Translations under genes and position numbers: made by a program
Notes under the pieces: model-generated
Told to the model about the DNA's origin: nothing
What the model saw: the letters and a program-made list of their open reading frames with translations, nothing else
The model's database searches: none
Source: Chelydra serpentina
Taxonomy: Eukaryota; Chordata; Testudines; Chelydridae
DNA length: 64,000 nucleotides
Assembly: GCA_037349315.1 (NCBI GenBank)
Contig: JBAIAC010000059.1
Location: forward strand, 21,174,501-21,238,500
Direction of reading: 5' to 3'
Shown: positions 36,261-47,222 of the stretch, one piece after another
Layout of the letters: each line of letters begins with the position of its first letter
Position numbering within the stretch: the first letter of the stretch is position 1

Positions 36261-37119
36261 CTGACCATATTGCTCTCTGCCTCTCTGAAACACGATTTAT
36301 GGACACTAGCAACATTGTGACTTCACACTACAGACTGCAAGATGGCGGAATGAGACAAGGAGTCTCCCTAGAGACTTCCAGGCACCATCATTGCCAAGTA
36401 GATTACCAGCATTTAGTACTGAGACCAATTTCAGGAGGCAAGCATGCCACAGGCAGCAGAGGGAAACGCTTGTTTCTCAAAGCTCTTATATGGGCTCAGA
36501 TTGCTGCTCGTATATTTTCAGAGTTCTCTCTCATCAGTGTTTCACCTTCACAAGTTTTGTTTCCCTTTGTAGACAGAAAAAAAGGGATTGTCAAGTGACA
36601 TTTCTGTTTCTTATTGATGACTGCTGTCAGAGGAGCCTACAGATCCCTCCCTCTTGTCAGCCGGGGGTATTCAACATGGAATGCCAGCCTGCTGTCAAAA
36701 GCAGCCAGAATTGAAGAACAGGGAGATGTGGGGATGGGGAGCAGAGAGGATTATTCACCTTCAAGGTGGGTCAATTTTTACCCCTCCTACATAAAAACAA
36801 AAGGTCTCTTAGACAGCCCAGGGAGCATTTTAAATCCTATAGCTGTCCTATACCTTGGCAGCTGCTAGATTCCTTGCTTGTGCTTAAGCATCTCTCATAC
36901 GAACTTCCCATCAAGAAAAAACAGACATTATCACTTCATCCAAATATTCGCCATTTCTTCCTTTTCTCTCTAGCTCACATTTCACAGTCACCATAGCAGA
37001 GTGTGAACATTTTGGTTAAATCACATCCCTTACTGAATTTAAAATGTGAAAGGCAATAAAAGTCTTTTGCTGAGAAACATTTTTGTACGTTACTTTCATC
37101 ACTATTTTATATAGTGATA
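36261..37119. other. Unique non-coding sequence, no gene
   Basis: No gene seen. Confidence 0.5.
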
Positions 37120-37403
37120 TTGATCTGCATGATGCTGTAAAGACCTGTAAGTAGATGAGGCCCTGGTCCCATAGAGCTTCAATTCTAAATTAGACAATTA
37201 ACTTAAATAAATATTTACAGTTATAAAACATACAAACCAAGCCAAGGGGTGTTAAATAATTTGTTTTACTAAAATCTTTCTTCAGATAGAATCAGATATT
37301 GGTAGACCTGGTACTAATGGTGCAGCCTTAATTAATCAATCAGTTATTGGTATTGTGGTAGCATGATCAGGGCCCTGCTTCTGGTAGACACTGAATGAGT
37401 GTG

Positions 37404-37435
<32 letters not shown>

Positions 37436-37470
37436 ATGACCATGACTCCGTTCACAAAGAGTTTACAATC
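37120..37470 (+). repeat. Two worn old sauropsid repeat fragments
   Basis: 'gatgaggccctggtcccatagagcttcaattctaa' and, further on, 'ggtagcatgatcagggccctg...ttcacaaagagtttacaatctaagg' are pieces of the family at 22555-22690. The second is split by the purine-pyrimidine run at 37399-37435. Confidence 0.5.
37399..37435. repeat. (CA)n with CG core
   Basis: Thirty-seven bases of strictly alternating purine and pyrimidine: gtgtgcacgcgcgc followed by (AC)n. Confidence 0.95.
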
Positions 37471-37471
37471 T

Positions 37472-37552
37472 AAGGACCTGATCGACCTGATCCAATGCCC
37501 ACTGAAGTCAATACAAGTTTTTCCATTGACTTCAGCGGGCGGATCAGGTCCG
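37472..37552. repeat. Short palindromic repeat (gatcaggtcc type)
   Basis: Arms 'ctgatccaatgcccactgaagtcaat' and 'attgacttcagcgggcggatcagg' are inverted copies around acaagtttttcc. Confidence 0.75.
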
Positions 37553-37554
37553 AA

Positions 37555-37690
37555 CGCCTAGATTTTGCAAGCACTTAATCAGATACATAAACTTACTAAT
37601 ATGAGTAGTTCCAGAGAAGTCAATGGGATCTACTCTTGTGAGTAAAGTTACACATGTGCTTAAGTGTTTGCAAAACTGGAGCTTAACTTC
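37555..37690. repeat. Palindromic 'gtgcttaagtgtttgcaaa' repeat
   Basis: Arms 'ttttgcaagcacttaatcag' and 'cacatgtgcttaagtgtttgcaaaac' flank 'agaagtcaatggga'. Confidence 0.65.
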
Positions 37691-38765
37691 ATTCATAGAG
37701 TTAAAGGCCAGAAGAGATCATTAGATCATCCAGTTTGATCTCCTCAATGCAATGGGCCATTCAAGTTCACCCAGTTTCCCCTGTGTTGAGGACAATAACT
37801 CGCATTTAACTGAAGTGTGTCTTGCAGAAAGACATCTAATCTTGATCTGAAGACATGAAGAGATAGAGAATCTGCCACTTTCCTTGATAGTTTGTTCCAA
37901 TAGCTATTCAGCCTCACTATTAAAAAATGTGCCTTATTTCTCATTTGAATTTGTCTGGCTTCTGACTTCCAGCTATTGCTTCATGCCATGCCTTTATTTA
38001 GTACCCAATATTTTCACCTCATGAAGGTACTTATATACTGTAATCAAGTCACCTCTCTACCTCCTTTATGACAAGTTAACAGACTGAGCTCTTTACGTCT
38101 CTCACCGTAAGGCATTTTCTCTAGCCCTCATTCATTTTTGTGGTTCTCTTCTGTATCCTCTTCATTTTTTCAATATCCTTTTTAAAATGCAGACACCATA
38201 ACTGTATGTAATATTCCAGTGTCAATCTCACCAATTCCCCATAGAGAAGTAAAATCACCTCTCTGCTCCTACTCACTACTTCTCTTTTTATACATCCGAT
38301 GACTGCATTCGCCTTTTTTACCACAGCATTGCACTGGGAACTCATGTTGAATTGGTTGTTCTCTAGGACCCTAAACCCATTTCAGAATCACTGTTTTCCA
38401 GGATACCGTCTACCATTCTGTACGTATGTCTGCATTCCTTGTTCCTAGATGTCTAATTGCATTCTGCTGTATTAAAATGCATTTTGTATGCAAGAGATCT
38501 GCTTCCCAACCAATCCAGATTTCACCATATGACACCCCTGCCCTCATCATTATTTACCACTCCACCAATCTTTGCGTCATCTGAAAATTTTATATCAGTA
38601 GTGACTTTTATTGATTTGCAGACCACTAACAAAAATGTTGAATAGCTTCAGGCCTAGTACCATTCTATGCAGCACCCTCCCTAGAAGAACCCCCATTCGA
38701 TAATGGTTCCCCATTGACAACTACTTTTTGAGGTCACTTAGCCAGTTCTTAATCCATAGAACATG
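37690..38765 (-). mobile_element. CR1 LINE, long 3' fragment (about 1.1 kb)
   Basis: On the minus strand the ORF2 C-terminal protein is visible: NAVVKKANAVIGCIKREVVSR and EVILLLYGELVRLTLEYY (38121-38345), the conserved end of the CR1 reverse transcriptase region. Downstream, NSYWNKLSRKVADSLS (37744-37944) and the 3' tail follow. Frameshifts and stops make it a dead, 5'-truncated copy. Confidence 0.93.
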
Positions 38766-39395
38766 CTTTAATTTAAGGCAAAAACAGCAAGAAAGTGTAA
38801 CAAGCCACAGGCGGGGAGGAAACAATAACCATTCCAAGCAGAAAAGTTGTTCCCAGGTAAAAGTTACCAAAAGCAGAAGCTTTCTTCAAGTGTCCTTTTT
38901 CTAAAGGGTCCTGAAGAACTAAGGGAAGATAGAGGAAGAAAGAAACAGTCAGAGCCCAATTTTCAAACCTGAATGCCTAAATCAGGTACTCAAACATCAT
39001 GAGGGTTCTCAAGGGGGCACTTAGCATAAAAGTATGATCCAGGCCACACAGAAGTCAAGAAGCATCTTTCCATCGACTTCAGTGGGCACTGGATCATGGT
39101 ATTTGAACACATAAATGCCCATTTGAGAATCCAAATGCAGAAACTACATGCCTAATTTAGGTGCCCACACTTGAACACTGGGCCCCCAGAGCATGATCCC
39201 AAAAAGACCCCCTACCAATCTCGTAGTCATGTGATGCTGGTGGTAGGAAAAGAATAAAGCCATTTATTCTGAGTTTTATATCAGAAGCTGGCACCAGTAA
39301 ATAAGCATTCTGAATACTGTTCTTGCGTGAAGCCATTAGGTGCATCCAAGTCTGAACTAAACATCGCACCTGTCAGCTTACGACTCGTTAGAGGG
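38766..39395. other. Non-coding sequence with worn repeats
   Basis: No gene. 38955-39190 includes a decayed palindromic repeat ('gatccaggccacacagaagtcaag...cgacttcagtgggcactggatcatgg'). Confidence 0.45.
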
Positions 39396-39519
39396 TAGGG
39401 TGACCAGATGTCCCCATTTTATAGCGACAGTCCTGATATTTGGGACCTTTTCTTACATAGGTGCCTATTACCCGCCACCTTCTGTCCCAATTTTTCACAC
39501 TTGCTATCTGGTCACCCTA
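39396..39519. mobile_element. hAT-type MITE, 124 bp
   Basis: Ends tagggtgaccaga and tctggtcacccta (the latter inside tatctggtcaccc) are inverted. Exact target duplications ttagaggg lie at 39388-39395 and 39520-39527. Confidence 0.93.
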
Positions 39520-39527
39520 TTAGAGGG

Positions 39528-40778
39528 GCGCAGACAGCAGGGTTTCTAAATCAGCAGTGGAGAGAAGACAATCACCCTGATGTCCAGTTTGAATTTTAGA
39601 CTCAGTCTCCTGACCCGCTTCTCATTTCTACCAAAAGTAGAGCTGGTTCGAACCCTCGTTACTCACCATTTCCAGTCCTGCTCTGGAGCTGCCTTTATTC
39701 AAATTAGAGTTTCAGATTATAAACTGACTCTCCTCCCTAGTCCTAGAACACAGTCTTGAAAGGAAAAATTCTCCTCTCCCTCTTTCCCTGGGGTAGGGAG
39801 ACCTTTTCTTCATTTCTTTTCTGCAACTCACTTGCCTTCCCAAAGATTTCCAGAGGGGTCTTCCATCTAATAGCAGGTTTCTCTTGTTTTCTATTTTTCA
39901 TTCCATTGCTTCTGCCTGCCACATGAAGCAAAGCATTCTGGAGATAACTACCATTAGGACGGCCCTTCTATTAATAATGGATACTTTTAACCCAGCTGCT
40001 TGGTATTACATCATTACTGCAAGACTCCAGTCCATAACAAACTATCTACCTTATTGTTTTGTAGAGGGTCCATCACAATAGTGTCTAAATACTTCCCAGG
40101 TACATTACATCTACATAGCAAGGAGACTAGTGGACTTCATGGAGTCTCCTGTTCTTTTCCCTTCCTTGGTTGTAAAAGGCTCTGATGGAGTTAAATACAT
40201 AATCATATTAACAAAAACCAAGCAACACTTGAAATGCAAAAAAAGTGGGTTGCTTCAAACACATAAAGGCCACTTTCTGTGTCTGCTAAAGCTCTTTGTC
40301 CTAATATTAAAATTCAGTTTCAGAAGTGAAGGCAAAATTGGTCAGGTATTGGTGAGTAATTTAGAAAACAAAATCAAACTTTTAGTGGTATGTGTGTTCT
40401 TACACCAGTATTTTACATATATATGTAGTATATGTAAAGCTAACAATTTTGAGGCACTAAAATAGACCAATTCTGAATTTCAGGAACCTTTATACTTCAT
40501 GGAGTTAAGACAATCATGGGCTTCAGACTCGGAAGCCATCTGTACCATGGGAAATTTGCAGCAAATTTTATCAGAGGGTAAATTAAACCTGGATTCTGCA
40601 ACCACCAAATTAATCTTTATCTCATTTGATTATAAACTGCAGTTGCATGGAATGGTCTCTCTCAGTGAAAGTGATCACACTAGACTTCCTAAATCTTCCT
40701 TTTTAGAACATAAATCTTTGAAATAATGAGGTACAAAAATCATGGGATTGGAAAATAGAAGTGGAACTATTTTCACCT
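39528..40778. other. Unique non-coding sequence, no gene
   Basis: No gene seen; the 111-codon frame at 40130-40465 has no recognisable feature. Confidence 0.5.
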
Positions 40779-40801
40779 CACACACACACACACACACACA
40801 A
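40779..40801. repeat. (CA)n microsatellite
   Basis: Twenty-three bases of CA repeats. Confidence 0.95.
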
Positions 40802-40849
40802 ATAACAGGGGTCTTGTAATGCCTTTGCCTGTTAGATTACTATCAGATA

Positions 40850-41640
40850 TCATCTCCCTGTGTATTAATATATCATGATCAAGTCACATGTTAAAACCTT
40901 CTCTTTGGCTAAACAGATTGAGCTCTTTTAGTCTCTCACTATACCACGTTTTCCAGACCACAAGCCATTCTTGTAGCTCTCTCTGAATCCTCCCCTATTT
41001 TTCAACATCCTCTTTGAAGTATATAAATATATCCGAAGAAGTGGGTATTGACCCACGAAAGCTTATGCTTCAATACCTCTGTTAGTCTAGAAGGTGCCAC
41101 AGGACCCTTTGTCGCTTCTACCGATCCAGACTAACACGGCTACCCCTCTGATCTTTGAAGTATGGTCACCAGTACCCTACACGGTAATCCAGAAGTGGTT
41201 TCACTATTGCCACACACATAGGTAACGTCACGTCCCTACACCTGCTCCATAGTCTCCTGTCAGTACATCCAAGTTAGCCTTTTTTGCCAAAGCATTGAAC
41301 AGGAGCTCATGTTGAGTTGATAATCTACGATGACCCTCAAGTCCTTTTCAGAGTTGCTGCTTTCCAGAATACAGTCCCTCACTCTAAGTGTGGTCTCAAG
41401 TCTTTGTTCCCAGATGAATCACCCTGCAATTCTCTGTATTAAAACACATGTTTGTTTGAGCCTAGTTTACCAAATGACCCCAGGTCGCTCTGTATCAGTG
41501 TCCTGTCCTTGTTGTCATTTGCGACCCCACCAATCCTGTCACATCTAGAAACTTCATCAGCAATTGCTTTATATTTTCCTAGCGATAATTGATCAAATCT
41601 GTCTTTAAACTGGAGCTTGTGTTTGCTCAGCATGTCCATT
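40850..41640 (-). mobile_element. CR1 LINE fragment split by another retroposon
   Basis: Minus-strand text (gtactggtgaccatacttc; accacttctggattaccgtg; NDNKDRTLIQSDLGSFGKL at 41439-41639) matches CR1 ORF2. The copy is interrupted by the insertion at 41023-41151. Confidence 0.85.
41023..41151 (+). mobile_element. Nested sauropsid retroposon, 129 bp
   Basis: The insert ('gaagaagtgggtattgaccc', 'cgaaagcttatgct', 'gttagtctagaaggtgccac', 'cagactaacacggctacccc') is a very widespread sauropsid repeat. Identical 12-base target duplications tctttgaagtat flank it at 41011-41022 and 41152-41163. The formal family is uncertain to me; the long duplication points to target-primed reverse transcription rather than a DNA transposon. 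Confidence 0.85.
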
Positions 41641-41997
41641 GTAATTGTTTAAGGAAGAACAGAATATGAAATATTTAAATGAATAAGAAATAGAAGATGC
41701 GTTTTCTTCTTATCCCTCTAAAGATCTCACTACTCAGACCTTTCTCTCTGCTCTGCCAATGTCTTTCTGTTTTTATTCATTCGGAATATTCATAAATGTT
41801 TTCCCCTCTAGGGAATGTTAGAACAGAAACTCTACCATCTAATCCTTTTTCCTTTTCCCCATACTTGAGGGGCTTTGCTCTGTGAGATTACCCTATATAT
41901 AGCCAGACGTCTCAGTCGTCTATCACTAGGAGATTAACAGGATGCTTATTGCAACTCTGCTGGATACCGACAGGCTCTCACTTTTAATTTGTTTATA
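41641..41997. other. Unique non-coding sequence, no gene
   Basis: No gene seen. Confidence 0.5.
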
Positions 41998-42435
41998 GAT
42001 TCATTGATTATGAGGCCAGAAGGGACTGCTGTGATCATCAAGTCTGACCTCTTGTATAACACAGGCCACAGCTCTTCCCCAAAATAATTCCTGTTTAGAC
42101 TAAGGCGTATCGTTAGGAAAACATCCAAGCTTGATTTTAAAATTGCCAGTGATGGAGAATCCACCCACCACAACCCTTGATAAGTTGTTCCAATGGTCAA
42201 TTACCCTTGCTGTTAAAAAATTGTGCATTATTTCCCGTCTGAATTTGTGTAGCTTCAACTTCCAGCCATTGGAGCTTTTTATATCTTTGTCTGCTAGACT
42301 GAAGAGCCCATCATCAAATATTTGTTCCGCAAGTAATTACGTATAAGATGTGATCAAATCACCTCTTCATCTTCTCTTTGTTACGCTACATAGGTTGAGC
42401 TCCTTAAGACTATCACTATATGGCATGTTTTCCAT
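41998..42435 (-). mobile_element. CR1 LINE, 3' fragment
   Basis: 'gaggccagaagggactgctgtgatcatc...cttgtataacacaggccac' is the antisense CR1 3' end, and 'gataagttgttccaatggtcaattaccc' the coding end. Minus orientation. Confidence 0.88.
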
Positions 42436-43022
42436 TTTTTGACTTTACCCTTCCCTAGCTTCAGTACCATTCACTGACTCCCACCACTTCTCTGACCACT
42501 GGTCTAATTAGAGTCCAGTACATCTCTCTCTATTCAAAATACACACAAGAAAAAGCAGGGTGGGAGGAAAGAATGTGGAAGAGGATGCGGTGGGGCAGAG
42601 GGAGGGAATCATGTACCACTCAAAGCCTCTCAGGATGGATTACTTTTAGGCATTCATTTTTGGACAGTATTAATTACAGGTTTTTCAGTACCTGAAATAT
42701 CAGGGTGTATCAATTTGCAAAGAGGGGGGGGGAAGAGAAAGGCTTTGGGTGCTGGACAGCAGAGTTGCTCTACGTATTCAATAAATGGTGGCCACACCAC
42801 TAAGCCCCCGGTCTTTGTTTCCTTTGGGGGGTGAGTTTTCCCAATGTTAGTAGACTCTGTATTTTGGATGGGAAAAGTTAGGCAGGTGGTTTGTTTTCTT
42901 TCAGCTGCAGTCAACACATGCATAGTGTGCCAGTATGTTCCCTGACTGATAATACAGCAATTATCTGTAATATTTGGAGAACAGCGGAGAAATTTCCCCC
43001 ACTTGCTGTCAGGCAGGATCTT
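42436..43022. other. Unique non-coding sequence, no gene
   Basis: The 211-codon minus frame that covers this stretch runs through the neighbouring SINE and is rejected as a gene. Confidence 0.5.
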
Positions 43023-43029
43023 CCAAGTC

Positions 43030-43210
43030 ATAGAATCATAGAATATCAGGGTTGGAAGGGACCTTAGGAGGTCATCTAGTCCAACCCCCTGCTCAAAGCA
43101 GGACCAATCCCCAATTTTTGCCCCAGATCCCCAAATGGCCTCCTCAAGGATTGAACTCACAACCCTGGGTTTAGCAGGCCAATGCTCAAACCACTGAGCT
43201 ATCCCTCCCC
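43030..43210 (-). mobile_element. tRNA-derived SINE (tortoise pol III/Cry type)
   Basis: Antisense copy: the CR1-like tail (tcatagaatcatagaatatc, gggttggaagggacc) comes first, then the B box (ggattgaactcac) and A box (ccactgagcta) complements. Putative target duplications ccaagtc lie at 43023-43029 and 43211-43217. Confidence 0.92.
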
Positions 43211-43217
43211 CCAAGTC

Positions 43218-44294
43218 CCAACTTGCCTTCTCCTCAACACCTTTTCGATTCATTTTATCCCCTCCTGGCTCTCCTCCAAGTGTGGGCACTTCTGGCTGAG
43301 AAGGACTAGATGCTGCACCATCTAAAACCAGCCACCCCCCCCTCTGAGTGAGGGGGTCATGCTCTCACCTCCATCCAGGAACTGAGACTCTGCAACATTC
43401 CCTGGCTCTGCCAGTCATGCAACCTTTGACGGAACAGCCTCAGCTAGCGTCTCCTTTTATTCTCCAAAGGTATGGCAGCCTAACAGCTTTCCTAATAACT
43501 GATGGCTCCTGATCTTTGCATGTATAAAAGTAACATTGATTTCAGAATCCCTTTTCCCCCTTACACACAAATTACCCATGATATTTTTTTTTCAGCATTA
43601 ACGTTAAGCCTGTGCCGGCAGCCCTGGGAAGCTATGAGATGTGATCTCACCTCAGACTCGCCTTTGATTACTACCCACTAGTTGGAAATCTTACTTTCCA
43701 CCCGCAAGCGGAGCTATGGCTCTTATTATTCTGCAGTTCCGCCTAAGAATAATACTGGAGAGAGTGGAAGGTTTCCTGTGTTCTGATGATTCCTCCATTT
43801 TAATAGCTCCAGCATTCAGGGCCTGTGTTGCAGCCATCTTTCTCCTAGGGGAGCATTGGTGGGGATTCCTTTTGGGATCCATCTTTAAATCAGCCATACA
43901 GGATACTCGAATGATGTGAGGTGCCCCCACTCATCACCTCCTTGTCCAAAGGGCCGACAGTGTTGCCTTCACAGTGTTAACTGGCATTAACCAGTCCAAG
44001 CAGAGGGAGAGATCGGGACAGAAAATCAAAGCTAGATCCTCCAGTGGGGCAGTGGGCAGCACAACTAGTTTACCAAACTGATTCATGATTTTAATTGTAA
44101 TCGCTTTGAATTTTCCCTCTCTAGGAAATTCTGTAAGGGTTCTTTAAGTACAAGTCCAGTTACGCACTTTGAACTCTGATTTGAACCTATAAATCAATCA
44201 CATACAGTACCTTTCACAGGGACGGGAGCTCACACCAGCCTACGAGATTCCGAAAGATGAGGTGGCCTACAAGGTCTCGGGAAACAGACACTGC
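43218..44294. other. Unique non-coding sequence, no gene
   Basis: No gene seen. Confidence 0.5.
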
Positions 44295-44315
44295 AAAAAA
44301 AAAAAAAAAAAAAAA
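44295..44315 (+). repeat. Poly(A) run, 21 bases
   Basis: A pure A run that could be a worn retroposon tail; nothing recognisable precedes it. Confidence 0.9.
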
Positions 44316-44399
44316 GTCTGGGTGTCAGATGCCAGGTGCCATTTGTCAAATAGGAAAGCTACTTTGTAACAATTCCATGCTGGGAAGGAAGGGCCCGTG

Positions 44400-44461
44400 G
44401 CCTGATCCAATGCCAAGTGGAAGGTCTCCCATTGACTTCAAAGGGTACTGGATCAGGCCCC
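44400..44461. repeat. Short palindromic repeat (gatcaggcccc type)
   Basis: Arms 'gcctgatccaatgcc' and 'gtactggatcaggcc' with 'cattgacttcaaaggg' between. Confidence 0.7.
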
Positions 44462-44945
44462 CCATAGAGAAAGAATATTGCTTATTCTGGGGAGGAGATA
44501 AAAGTTAGAAGTGTTAGCCAAGGGGGAAAAGTGTTCAATTTGCTAGACGGGGCCTTGCGTCATCAAAACACGTAAGCATGTTAAGTCCCACTGAAGTCAA
44601 TGAAAGTAAGGGATGGGTAGGATTTTTAAAATAACATAAGGGGTTCAGGAGCACAAGTGCCATTGACTTTCAATGGGACCTGAAATTCCTAAATCCCATA
44701 GGTACATTTGAAAATCCCACCCCATACGCTTTAAATTAAGCACGTTTAAATGCTTCATTGAATCATGGAAATATTAACAGCTTCTCTGTATGACCAGAGT
44801 CATGTTAAACTTTGATCCGGATACAAGTCCTTTACTTATTTTAAACAGAAAAGTTAAAAATTACACAGCTGGCAGGTTTATTTTACTAACCCATTATTCT
44901 GGATAAAAGACATGGTCAGCCGAGAAGGAAAGGGGCAGCCGATTA

Positions 44946-45232
44946 CAGTATTGCCAACCCAAAGCATTCAAAAATCATGAGCCGTTTAAAAATAATACAT
45001 GTTGGGTCGTCGTCTTTGCCTTCTGGTTTTTCAGCCTTTAGGGGATCGTTTCCCCAGCTTTTCTCTACAACCACAAGGACTAGAATTTGTATATTCTTTG
45101 TGCAAGGAAAGCTCAGATTATCCCATTATCGTACAACTCCAGGAGCTGGGGCTTTTTTTTTTTTTTTTGCTTTTTTTTTTAAAGACCAATACCCTGAGAT
45201 TTTCAACAGGGTTGGAAGAGTTGGCAATGCTG
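44946..45232 (+). mobile_element. Small DNA transposon (cagtattgccaac ends)
   Basis: Ends cagtattgccaac and gttggcaatgctg are inverted repeats. The interior shares several blocks with 4480-4733. T-runs at about 45149-45180 are secondary. Target duplications are not readable. Confidence 0.75.
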
Positions 45233-45590
45233 AGACTACACTGTACAGAAGGGAAGGATGATGATACAGAGTAGTCCATGGGGTTAGGAAGGTAGAAGAA
45301 GGCAGACGTCACAAAGTCAAAATAATTGTAGGAGGATTGGAATTGAAAAACATTCCTTGAAACAAACAATATAAAATAAGCTCATAGTTCAATAAAGAAA
45401 GGTGTTTTCTACACTAATAACGAATCACTCTTTCCAAAAGGACAGAGAGAAATTTCAGGCAATATTGTATTTCAAATCCCTGTGATGAAGGAGAATAAAA
45501 ATGACATGCCATAAGGTTAGTTTATTGCATGTCATATTCTTTGTAATAAAAGCAGCTTTTTCATTTCTGCAAACAGATGTATAGATGCTT

Positions 45591-45611
45591 ACACACACAC
45601 ACACACACACC
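45591..45611. repeat. (CA)n microsatellite
   Basis: Twenty-one bases of AC repeats. Confidence 0.95.
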
Positions 45612-45664
45612 CCTACGGGTGCGTATGCAAACTTTAAAGAATCACATACAGTAACACTACACAT

Positions 45665-45801
45665 CACAGGTGCTGGAATGAGGAGTGCTGGGGGTGTTAC
45701 CGCACACCCTGGCTTGAAGTGGTTTCCATCGTATACAGGGTTTACAGTTTGGTTCAATGGCTCTCAGCACCCCCACTATACAATTTGTTTCAGCGCCCCT
45801 G
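45665..45801 (+). mobile_element. hAT-type MITE, 137 bp
   Basis: Ends cacaggtgctggaa and ttcagcgcccctg are inverted relatives. Exact target duplications ctacacat lie at 45657-45664 and 45802-45809. Reverse copy at 27901-28027. Confidence 0.92.
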
Positions 45802-45809
45802 CTACACAT

Positions 45810-46228
45810 TTCTAGATAAAGAAGATGTCAAGTCTAAAGACCACCTTAAAAACCCCAGTCATAACTATGCTCCATCTTTCATCTCCTAATCTATTTTCTT
45901 TGCAATCCTGCTAATACAAGGAAGAAACAGCTGTCTTTTCAAAGGCAGTGGAACATTTGGTATGTGCTGATGTTACATCCTGATAAGACACCAGGCAGGC
46001 TAGGAATCAATGAATCTTAAATTCTCCACAGACCCGTTAGCAGCATGTAGTACAAATAGGACTTGGTGACACTTCCCTTCCTCCCACTAGACATGGTCAT
46101 GAAAAGCACATGAGCACAAAGTAGGGCTTTACTGATTCATGAACCTAGTGATAACAATCCCCGCCCTCCTTACCCCCATCTGCCCTGCTATGGAGGGCAG
46201 GAAACATTTAGAAGTTAAAGCTTCTGAG
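45810..46228. other. Unique non-coding sequence, no gene
   Basis: No gene seen. Confidence 0.5.
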
Positions 46229-47214
46229 CAGTAGCGTAGCCAGGGGGGAAGCAGGTGGAGCGGCCGCTCCCCCTATGAGGAAAAGCGGCGCTAAGGCACC
46301 GCCAGAGCCTCGCTAGGGCGGCGCTTTAAAAGGCCCGCGGCTCCAGCCACAGCAAGCTGCCCGTTGTCTCCCCGCTCAGCAGCTCAGCGGGGAGACAAGG
46401 GGCAGCCGCAGCAAGTTGCCCTTGTCTCCCAGCTCAGCGGGGAGGCAGCGGGCAGCCGCAGCAAGCCGCCCCTTGTCTCCCCGCTCAGCCGCTCGGCGGA
46501 GAGACAAGGGGCAGCCCCGGCGAGCCGCCCCTTGTCTCCCAGCTCAGCCGGGAGGCAGCGGGCAGCCGCAGCAAGCCTCCCCTTGTCTTCCTGCTCAGCA
46601 GCTCAGCGGGGAGACAAGGGGCAGCCGCAGCAAGCCGCCCCTTGTCTCCCCGCTCAGCCGCTCAGCGGGGAGACAAGGGGCAGCCGCAGCAAGCCGCCCC
46701 TTGTCTCCCCACTCAGCAGCTCAGCAGGGAGACAAGGAGCAGCCACGGCGAGCTGCCCCTTGTCTCCCCACTCAGCAGCTCAGCGGGGAGACAAGGGGCA
46801 GCCGCAGCAAGCCGCCCCTTGTCTCTCCGCTCAGCAGCTCAGTGGGGAGCCAAGGGGCAGCCGCAGCAAGCCGCCCCTTGTCTCTCTGCTCAGCAGCTCA
46901 GCCGCTGAGCGGGGAGTCAGAGGGCAGCTGCCCACTGCCCCCCAAATCTTGGCGCCCTAGGTGACCGCCTAGGGTCACCTAGTGGGCGCGCCGGCCCTGC
47001 CAGCAGCTCCTGCCGCTGCGGGGAGCCGCGGGCCCTTTAAAGCGCCGCCGGAGCCCCGCTGCCGGAGCTCCGGTGGCGCTTTAAAGGGCCCGGGGCTCCA
47101 CAGCGGCTGGAGCCCCGGGCCCTTTAAAGTGCTGCAGGGTGAGTACAGGGGGAGTGGGGAGGCGCCTTTTTATAGCGCCGCTCCCCCTGTGCTCAAGACC
47201 TGGCTACGCTACTG
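46229..47214. mobile_element. hAT-type element, 986 bp, with minisatellite
   Basis: Perfect 16-base inverted ends cagtagcgtagccagg and cctggctacgctactg. Exact target duplications cttctgag lie at 46221-46228 and 47215-47222. The interior is GC- and CpG-rich and has lost any transposase. It holds the tandem array at 46364-46925 and a second inverted pair 'gggccctttaaagcgcc'/'gcgctttaaagggcccgggg' at about 47030-47095. Frames of up to 198 codons across it are translations of the tandem units. Confidence 0.97.
46364..46925. repeat. Palindromic minisatellite, units near 60 bp
   Basis: Roughly nine units of the form ttgtctccccgctcagc-agctcagcggggagacaa-ggggcagccgcagcaagccgcccc. The first two blocks are inverted, so every unit can form a hairpin. 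Unit length and arm sequence vary slightly. Confidence 0.92.
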
Positions 47215-47222
47215 CTTCTGAG

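Noticed and set aside
42654..43289. 211-codon minus-strand frame
   Set aside because: Its middle translates the Cry-type SINE, so it is a chance read-through.
44295..44315. Poly(A) as the tail of a processed pseudogene
   Set aside because: No coding similarity precedes it and no target duplication is seen.
46364..46925. Resemblance to a CRISPR array (regular repeats)
   Set aside because: There are no unique spacers: whole units of about 60 bases repeat in tandem within a transposon in vertebrate DNA, and no cas genes are near.
46364..46964. Frames of 198 and 182 codons, rich in S, P, Q, G and R
   Set aside because: They translate the palindromic minisatellite inside a hAT element. Several frames are open because the unit lacks stops, and no domain is present.
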